From: Siphonodentalium dalli
Lineage: Eukaryota > Mollusca > Scaphopoda > Gadilida > Siphonodentaliidae
Assembly: GCA_032622095.1 (NCBI GenBank)
Contig: CP136065.1
Coordinates: forward strand, 96,167,343 to 96,231,342
DNA: 64,000 nucleotides
Direction of reading: 5' to 3'
Below, piece after piece: positions 46,400-56,800 of this stretch; position 1 is the first letter of the stretch, and each line of letters starts with the position of its first letter. The notes under the pieces were generated by a model that saw only the letters and a list, made by a program, of their open reading frames with translations, was not told the DNA's origin and searched no databases. The position numbers were made by a program, and so were the translations under genes.

Positions 46400-47430
46400 T
46401 GATAATCTTACCAAGCTCAATTGGTTTCCTATAGCTCATGTAACCATTTGGCCGGTGAATATATCATATATGATGTCGTATCCATGGATGAATAAAGATT
46501 TAAAAATAATCTGAGCAACATAGTAACATCGGCCTATTGCGACAAATAAATCATACAAAAAACATTATTAAAAGCCTAATTGAATGTAAATAATAAAACT
46601 AATATCCATCAGCATGATATCCATGAACAGTTTCCGTTTAGGAGATGATACGCTGTAACATAATATTACCCTGAAGCTACCGAAAACGACATAAATGTGG
46701 TTTGCCCGCTGACAGTAGGGCGACATAAATGTCATTTTACCGAGCTAAGGGTTAATACCTTATCCTGGTCTAGTAATGCTGGATGAAGTGAACAATAGAT
46801 TTTTTGACGTAACTTAAACAAATGACAAACAGATCAGCTTTCACAGTTATGAATAAATACTTAAATACCCAACTTAAATTTGAGATTCGATCAGAGCAGT
46901 GCTTGAGATTTTGTCCAGGAAGATTGTCATAAATTTCAAATTTTGATTCTGGATATAATATGCTTACCTTAATCTCACTGTGCAAAATTAACACTGCCTG
47001 TATTTAAATATAAGTAAGATATCAGAGTTTTAGCAGTTATTAGCACAGAAGACAATAGCACGAGAAATTTTATAATTTGTGACATCTTCCCTCAGTTAAA
47101 CCCCCAACAGCCTCAGATTGAGTTCAAGCAAAATTTACCCAACAGCATTCACAATCACAAAGTCAAATTTATTGATCACACAATGTCCACATGCAAGGGT
47201 CCAGTACAAATTTGTGAAACAAACAAATTTCACAAATGATTTTCGAAAGTCCCTCAAGATACCACATTTCACTAAACCAAAACATATATATATCCTCAAT
47301 TATTGACCATGCATATAAAGATATACAACATGTTAGACACCATAGAGATGGCTAAATTCAGCAATGATAGTCATAAGTTTCATTTAAAAAAAATCTAATT
47401 TTTCTGGTAAGAAGTCAAATCTTCTAATGC
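46400..47430. other. Region downstream of the Rab gene
   Basis: No gene seen. On the minus strand AATAAA occurs at 47168-47173, a second candidate polyadenylation signal about 545 bases past the Rab stop. Confidence 0.35.
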
Positions 47431-47435
47431 ATAAA

Positions 47436-47441
47436 TTTATT
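47436..47441 (-). promoter_or_regulatory. Candidate polyadenylation signal of the Rab gene
   Basis: AATAAA on the minus strand, about 277 bases after the stop codon. It is the nearest canonical hexamer downstream. AATAAA is frequent in AT-rich DNA. Confidence 0.35.
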
Positions 47442-47717
47442 GAAAAGCTAGTACACTTAAATGGTGAGATCTGGTGATATTCTGAGAGATCATTTCTGGC
47501 ACAAGTTAAAAAATTAGGCCAAAAAGTTTGGCCATTAGCCAAATTGACCACGGACAGCATGAACCCTAGCATGGACCCTTACCATACCAACATTAATATT
47601 GGTGAGCCCTTGCCACACCGGTCTCCACCATAAATGCAGACAATAGCTCGATACGATATCATTCAGCATAATGTGACCATATTTTTTTACACTGACAGAA
47701 CTATTCCATATCTAGTG

Positions 47718-47817
47718 CTATCTGCAGCATCCTGCGGCAGTCTGCTCATTGGATACATAATCGGCAACATCGAATCTAGGGTCTGTGGGTTTCCGCGTTT
47801 TCTTCTCCTTCAAATCC
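47718..47817 (-). CDS. RAB26: Rab26-like terminal exon
   Basis: The acceptor TTATTTTCCAG precedes base 47817; the first base completes the Arg codon split with the previous exon. The 32 further codons (DLKEKKTRKPTDPRFDVADY onward) end GCCR and TAG at 47720-47718. The PRFDVADYV stretch matches the PRF-hydrophobic-DYV element before the tail in Rab26 proteins. The two terminal-region cysteines are the expected prenylation sites. Confidence 0.93.
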
Positions 47818-50800
47818 CTGGAAAATAAGCAACATTCCAGTCTTACTCTCATGTTCCAAATAATAGTGAATGCCATAAAATACAAAACAAAATACAAAAT
47901 CGATAAGACAAAAGGGATAATTCAGCAACAAGGTTTCCTCTGGGAAGGTATATCTTTCCGCCTCTGCTTATAGTGTTAATTCAACGCAGTTGCTACATTA
48001 TGGTTAGAAATAATTTGATTGTACTAGCTCGTTTTAGTCTTCCAGATACTTCACCACCGAGCAGGGTCTGCGCTGGATCGAAATTTACTTTTGCCAAATG
48101 AAAATATTTTTTGCCAGATTATTTTAGCATTTGTCAAATGTTATCCCTGCATGTAGTATCATTTTCTGTAACCTTAAGTATTATGTTTCGACACTCGCGG
48201 TTTGAACGACTTTTGATTTTTGTTGTAGTAGGGCGCAAAGCACCCAGGGTGGTTGAAAAGATCGAGAGATCTTCTCCTTCACCCAACAACTTTTGATATT
48301 GATAGAAAAGCAGTTATATAATTATACTCGCATCTCTATTGTGGTTCATCATACAGCAATAAACCAATCACTGAACAATAACATGATAGAAGGGCTGCTT
48401 CATCAGAAGGGCACATCACAAGAGGATTAGCTACGTAAACACCACCACCACCACCACACTATATAGTATATATAGTAATCTCTCCAATCACTGGTACTAA
48501 TGCTATGAGATTAACTGCATCTTAATGGAGGTGTTAACTTGTCCTAAACCTTATAAAACACCACTGATATAATTATGTTGTAAGAGTTTCCTGAAATGAA
48601 TGGTATTGTTTGACCAATAGTGTTCAACTTTCTGGAGGAATTAAAAAGTGACTTTCCAAAACTGTTGCCATTATTTTTTGCCAAATATGAGTTAATTTTG
48701 CCATTGGCAAATTTGGCAAATGGCTAAGCAAACCCTGCCACTGAGTGCCTCAAATTCTACTGTAGTCAGCCTCCCAAATAGATGACCTGCTACCAAGCAC
48801 AACATAATGGACAACACCAACCCGGGCATAAGAATAAGTGAGGCTAACACTAGCCCTATATTGCACCATCCAAAATCTCCACATCAGAAAGACCAAGATT
48901 AGCTACCAGGCTACCATCCTGGAACAATTTATCGACGAGAGGGATCAGCCTAGAGGATGACTTTGGAGATACATGTATCTTCTCCCTATATTGTGCCACT
49001 TCTCCCAAATTTTGTATCGGGGAGAAGTGACTTCTTTATCATATATACGAGTATGATTATGTCAAGACGTATGATGGTGTATGTAAACAAGAGCCTGCTC
49101 GTGTTACATAAGTTTTGCGTCTTTTCACATAACACAGAGCAATTCTATTGGTTAATCACACACAAATGATATAAACGCTCTTTAATATTTCCATATCAGG
49201 AAAACAGTAACAAATAACGCTCTTTATGTTTACCATATCCGGATCTAAACAAAAGCCAGGTTCTGTAACGTTTTTTGCTTTTGTTTACATAACAAAGTAA
49301 AAACATTTGACAATAACATACTGTTTATGTCATATTTCTGATTGGTATAAGAACAAAATCTGTCTATATTTTTCTATTATTTCTGTTTATGGCGGTTTTT
49401 GATGGAGGTGAATATTTTAACAGCATACCCACCGCCAACGCCGCCCATATCTTTAATAAGTTCAATAAACAACCATTCAGATAATAAGTTCAACAAATGA
49501 CCAGAGGTTGTTTGTTGAACTTATTATCTGGTCATTTCCTAAGGGAACTACTCATCAATGAGTATTTATTATAGAAAGGGTTAACTTATAGTCATTTTTT
49601 TAACTTATTATCTGAATATTTCATAAGGGAACTACTCACCAATGAGTATTTAGTATAGAAAGGGTTAATAAATAAAGGGCTAATCTGATAGCATTATACT
49701 GCCTTACTACCCATGCCATTGGAAACAGAGCTGGGACTAAGAGCAATAACTCTAACCTTCAGAAATAACTATCACAATGATATGGAATGAAGGATGCAAA
49801 CCACATCGATCAATAATATCATATTAACCCATCCATGACTGTAATTTCCTGAAATATAGCGAAAACCCTGCGCCAATACATTCTCTTATATATTAAGTCT
49901 CCCATAGTAAGGCTGAGCATTGCATATATAAGAGAATAGCCTACATTGGCATAACAATATTTACCTTGACAGTGTAAGCCATGCATTATCTCATATATAT
50001 TTTGAAGACCTCTGTCTGTCTGTTTGTTTGTCTGTCTGTCATTTATACAAATCTACGATTCTCGACCGATCGAGACGAAACTTGGTACGTGTGTGTAGTT
50101 TGACCAGGCGGTCGACGTTGTCGTATTGGCGAGCCCGTGCGGCGCCCGCTTCGCGCATGCACAGACGAGATCTCGGAAACGGGTGGAGCTATCGACTTGA
50201 AATTTTCTATGTGAATGTACCTTGCCCCGGATACGAATTTTATCGGGTCGCCGAGTCCGTGCGACGCCAGCTTCGCGCATGCGCAGACGAGATCTCGGAA
50301 ACGGGTGGAGCTATCGACTTGAAATTTGCTATGTGAATGTATCTTGCCCCGGATACGAATTTTATCGGGTCGCTGGGCCCGTGCGACGCCAGCTTTGCGC
50401 ATGCGCAGACGAGATCTCGGAAACGGGTGGAGCTATCGACTTGAAATTTGGTATGTGAATGTATCTTGCCCCGGATACGAATTTTATCGGGTCGCCGAGC
50501 CTCGTGAATAGCCCGGACAACGTCAGGCTGGGTAGAGCTATCGACTTGAAATTTGGTTTTTGAATAGCCCGGACAATGTCGGGCTCATCGGCTAGTCTTA
50601 TATATGCGAGGTTCCCTATGGGAGACTTGGCGCATGATATATAAGAGAATGCACTGACACAGGATCTTTGATGCTGCACCAGCACAGCTCCCATAATGAA
50701 TTTACTCATGAATGGGTTAAAGGGACATAAGGCCTTTGCAGTGGGTAAAATTGAAAAATAATTTAAGTTTGTATAAGGCCAAAAAAAAACCTCTTTGTTT

Positions 50801-53800
50801 CCGATACCCTGCCTGGTTGAGATTTTCTTGCCTGCCTCAATTTTTTTTCAATTTTCTCCAGAAGGCCTTTCTATATAGTTACCTGTTGTGCCAATGTGAA
50901 TATTTATCATTTTCCCAATGGAGGATGCAAACTACATCGATCAATCAAATTAAATATTCACCATACCATACTGTGGGGGATTTGACATTCACAACTCTGG
51001 ACATTCTGTTTCCACATAAGAGAATTAATTTAGATGAAGTTAAACAATATCAAAAATAGACAAACTAAGGGCAGTAGTAACTCAGATAAAATAAATCATA
51101 AATGTAAAAGTTGAGGAGGGCTATAGCCCTCCTAGGCTGGATTTTCTAGACCACAGCCTTGCCTACTAAACTAAGGATGTCAGTTTTTGTTTTGATATTC
51201 TTGTCAAAATTAGTTCACATTCCCATCCCTTTTAAAATATGAGAAATATCCCATGTAAAACAAAAATTGAATCGCGATAGTTAATTTGTGAAAGTGGCAA
51301 CTCAAAACAGCAACGTTCTTGAATGTTCCTGTTTTGAGTTGTCCATCCTGATTGGCTGAACACTCTCCCTAACCATGCATGGTTCCAACCAGAAGTCGGT
51401 TTACTTACTATATGTAATTGTGAATGCCACAGAATCAGATTTATAGCTTATATAAACTCCCCGTGGTCATTATTAGTTCTTAGAATTACCTGGTTTTATC
51501 CATCGCCGGAAAATTAATTTTTTAATAATTCTATTTGAACCAGAAGTGGAAATTAATGAAAGTGTCAATGACACTGTAGCTCAACTTGGAAAGGGAATAA
51601 TTTTATGTGTTACAGTCAATGGAGCGATTAGGAATGCGGAAAGTTGAAAGGTCTAAGTAATACTAGATTATCAACATGAAGAGATATATAAAGTAAAATC
51701 CAAGATGGTTGCTGATGGATATGTTTTCCAATGAAATTCAAAAAGATTTGATAGCTTCCATCTAGTAGATCAATATCAAGATTAATATGAAGTTTGGTGA
51801 TTATCAGATGAGGGAAGTGGACTGTAGGGTGTGCCAAAGGATTTAGTCATGCAAAGAGTAAAATCCAAGATGACTGCTGGTGGCCATGTTTTATGGCCGA
51901 ATGACCCCAAAATGATTTGTTCCCATCTACATGTCAATATTAACATTCATGACAAATTTCATGATGATCAGACAAACAGTACGGCCTGTAGCCCATGCTA
52001 ATGGATTGAATTTGAAATCCAAGATGGCCACTGGCAGCCATGTTTTTTTGCCGAAATGAGCCCAAAATGACTCGTTCCCTTTTACATGTCAATGTTAACA
52101 TCCATGACAAATTTCATGATGATCCGACCAAAGATACGACCTGTAGTCTGTGTCAGGATTTAGTCATGCAAAGAGTAAAATCCAAGATGGCTGCTGGTGG
52201 CAATGTTTTTAGGCCGAATGAACCCAAACTGACTCGCTCCCATCTACATGTCAATATTAATTTCCACGACAAATTTCATGATGATCAGACGAACACTCCG
52301 GCCTGTAGTCTGTGCTAATGGATTGAATTTTGAAATCCAAGATGGCCACTGGCGGCCATGTTTTTTTGCCGAATGACCCCAAAATGACTTGTTCCCATCT
52401 ACATGTCATTGTCAACAGCCATGACAAATTTCATAATGATCCGACCAAAGGTACGACCTGTAGCCTGTGCCAAAAGATTTAGTCATGCAAAGAGTAAAAT
52501 CAAAGATGGCTGCTGGCGGCCATGTTTTTTGGCCGAATGACCCCAAAATCACTCGTTCCCATCTACATCTCAATATTAACATCCGTGACAAATTTGATGA
52601 TGATCAGACTAACAGTATGGCCTGTGGCCCGTACTAATGGATTGAATTTTGAAATCCAAGATGGCAGCTGGCGGCCATGTTTTTTGACCGAATGACCCCA
52701 AAATGATTCGTTCCCATCTACATGTCAATGTCAACAGCCATGACGAATATCATGATGATCCGACCAAAGATAGGACCTGTAGCCTGTCCCAAAGGATTTA
52801 GTCATGCAAAGAGTAAAACCCCAAGATGGCTGCTGGCAGCCATGTTTTTTTGCCGAATGACACCAAAATGACATTCCCATCTACGTGACATTGTTAACAT
52901 CCATGACAAATTTCATGATGATCCAACCAAAGGTACGACCTGTAGCCCATGCCAAAGGATTTAGTCATGCAAAGAGTAAAATCCAAGATGGCTGCTGGCG
53001 GCCATGTTTTTTGGCCGAACGACACCAAAATTACTCCTTCCCATCTGCATGTCAAAATTAACTTTCAATACAAATTTCATGATGATCAGACAAACACTCC
53101 GACCTGTAGCCCATGCTAATGGATTGAATTTTGAAATCCAAGATGGCCACTGGCAGCCATGTTTTTTTGCCAAATGACCCCAAAATGACTTGTTCCCATC
53201 TACATGTCAATGTCAACGCCCATAACAAATTTCATAATGATCCGACCAATGGTACGACCTGTAGGAAATTGTTGACGAATCACACTCACACACGGACGAC
53301 AGATACCAAGCCGCCATGGCTCAAACTTTACAAAGCGAAGTTTAGCTAAAAACCGCTCCGATTTTAAAATATCAATATCTCTGTGTTATCTATATAATTT
53401 GTGAAGTCACAAAATCAGATAGACTATATATAATATAATGCGGTCGTCATGATTGATAGTATAAACACTTACCGAGCAACAGCCATAAAGGCGAGGTCGA
53501 CATTGAGACCAGTTTTGGCACTTGTTTCCATGAATGCAACACTATATTCCTGAAACAGATATGTCACATATAAAAATACACACAGATATATAAACTCTTC
53601 TATTGTGAGTATATTGCTCACAGTTTTGTATGCTCTTCAAATACGAAGTGTCTGCAATATTCTTGAAAAGTCAGGTATAGTAATGCTCTAAATAATCGAC
53701 TCCTTAACAACAGCAGAATTATGTGTAATTTTCAGAATTTAGTCGGAAATATGGCTTGTTGCCATTCATTGGAAAGCTCTCACAGCAGTATTATGGGTAA

Positions 53801-56800
53801 CTTTTGAGGATTTAGTTGGAAATATGGCTTGTTGCCATTCATCAGAAATCTCTCAGTGAGAACTTTCTGATGAATGGCAACAAGCCATATTTCCGACTAA
53901 ATTCTAAAAATTTACCCATAATTCTGCTGTGGTTAAGGAGTCGATTATTTAGGGTATTACTATACAGTGTACACTGATATTACATGTATTGACATTGAAA
54001 TCAATATATCGGTGAAGTCAGTTGGAAAATCTTGAACTGTTATTTTTTAGAAATATAGGCAAAATCATTACAGAAAGCATTCCATTTCATTTTAATGTAA
54101 ACTCTCACGACTTTTGTTGTTGCTGACAACAATTCCATTTGCAAATTTCACACAAATTAACCCTTTCAGGACAGGAGCTGTGCCGATGCAGAATTCAAGA
54201 TCATGTGCCAGTGCATTCTCTGCCATAGGGAGCCTTGCATTTATAAGAGAATGCACTGGCCTGCAAGGTCAAGGTAAATATTGTTAGACCAATGTATTAT
54301 CTTATATATGCGATGCTCCTATGGGAGACTTGTATGGATTCTGGCAAACACCAATGCTGGCAAATTCGAACTGACGAAGTATGGGTGAGATATCGGCTTG
54401 GACGGGGAAAAAAACCCAACATTTTCATATAAACAAAGACAAATAACTGTAGAATGGAAAATATGAACAAATCGATTGAACAATCAATTTGATTGCCATC
54501 ATAATATGGACCATCCAAACCAAATATCATTGATATCCATCAACTGGTGGTGGAGATATGCATAAACAAGAGCTACGCTGGGCGTGCAATATACGCCCTC
54601 TCTTGGGTCGGCGGAAACTGATAAAAAAGGGGCATAACTCTGGTAAAAATTGGCGGACGGAACTCAAATTTGAACTTGACCTGTGTTTTGGTGGGAGAAA
54701 GTAATATACCAAATTATCATTGAATCCAATAAGCTCTAGTAAAGTTATCATGCGGACAACAAATTTCAGGGATTTTCTAAGTCAAATTAAATCAAATAAG
54801 GGGCATAACTCCAGTGAAAATTGGCGGACGGAACCCAAATTCGAACTTGAGCTGTCTTTTCTCCTAATAAACCCACATACCAAATTTGATTGAAATCGGT
54901 TCACTCTAACTAAAGTTATCATCCGGACAACAAATTTCAGGGATTTTCTAAGTCAAATTACGTCAAAAAAGGGGCCATAACTCTCGCAAAAATTATCGGA
55001 TTAAAACGAAATTCGGACTTGAGCTGTATTTCGATATATGTAATCCACGGGTTTTGCGTATAAACATTCCAAAATCGAGTTATCATCCGGAAACCAAAAA
55101 ACATAAGAAAAACTGAATTTTCTGAGTCGAAAAAGGGGCATAACTCTGCCAAAAATGGTCGGACAGAACCCAAGTTCGAACTTGACCTGTGTTTTGGTGG
55201 GAGAAAGTAATATACCAAATTTGGATTCATTCCGATAAACTATACTAAAGTTATCATCCGGACAACAAATTTCAAGGATTTTCTAAGTCAAAAAACGTTA
55301 AGGGGCATAACTCCGGTGAAATTTGGCGGGCGGAACCCAAATTCGAACTTGAACGTACTTTTCGGCTAATAAACCCACATACCAAATTTTACTAATTTTG
55401 GTTCACTCTAACTAAAGTTATCATCCGGACAACAGGTTAACGGACGCCCGGACGCCCGGACGGACAGACCAATACTATAATACGGCCTTTTTTTCAAAAG
55501 GGCGTATAAAAACAAACAATTCCAAATCTACAAAGATGAATAAATCTAGAACAGAAAACTGGAAAAAATTTATTGAACACTCAACAAAACAATTGAACAC
55601 TCAATTGATTGCCCTCATAGTAGTGAACATCCATACCAATTTCATTGAGATTCGATAACCGGTGATGGAGTTATCTGCTCAGGCGGACAAAAAAAAACAA
55701 CATTTCCAGGTGAACAAAAATGAATAACTCTAAAATGGAAAATCCAATTGAACACTCCGTTGAATCCCCTCATAGTAGTGAACATCCATACCAGAACATT
55801 CATACCAAATTTCATTGAGATCCGACAACTAGTGTTTGTGATATCTGCCCGGTTGGACGGATAGATGGTAGGACGAGGTCAATCCAGTATACCGCCATTA
55901 TCTTCAAGGGTGGTGTATAATTATATAAGAGAATGCATTGGCACAGGGTATTCGCAAAATTTCAGGAAGCTCCAGTCATGGAAGGGTTAACTTAAATTTA
56001 AATTAGAGGTTAGACCAAAAAAAATATAATGCATGAGTTTAGAGTAGTCAAAAATAATTAGGGTAGGTAGGCAGGGTAGGTAGGTAGGGAATTTTATTTA
56101 TTCTGAATTCCATTGAGTCATTGACAATTCAATCTAGAAAACTTCACAATTCAGATTAATTGAAAGTTTCAATACTAAATATTATCTTGCATTAGTCAGA
56201 GCACTATACTATTAAAACTTCTCTAACGTTTTTATAGGAGAGGTTAATGGATAAGAGACCTTTCGATTCTCCTCCCATTGAAAAAATAATATCTGTCTAG
56301 ACGACACTGTCTATAGTCCAAAAAAAAGTTTTGGGTAGGCACCTTTTTCTAGGGTAGGTAGGGAAACCCTAAACACAGCTTTGTTTTTTTGGCCTTAGGA
56401 GTATTAATTTAATGAAGCCTAGATTATTGCCACATTGATATTGATGTGGAGTGCACTAGAGCTAAGCCCACATGTGAACACAAGTCGGTTTGTAGTCAAT
56501 GCAAGATAGAGTTATCTTCCTTAGAATAGAATGTTAACAATCTTCAGTAGAATAGAATGTTAACAATCTTCAGAGGTAAACTACCTGGGCACTGTTAAAC
56601 ATCAGCTTAGCAAGGTGCCCCACTGGAGAGTGGCTTAATACCTCTGTTATTTGCTCATAATCAGTGTTCACACGGTCTGTGGCCAAATTGCCCAATGGAC
56701 ATATTTTGGGAAAATGGCCAATGAAATGGCCAATGGGAAAACTTTTTGGCCAAAATGTTCAAGGCCAAAATGTTCAAGGCTATATTCAACAATCGCCACT

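Noticed and set aside
47634-47828. 64-codon plus-strand ORF
   Set aside because: It is antisense to the terminal Rab exon and open only by coincidence.
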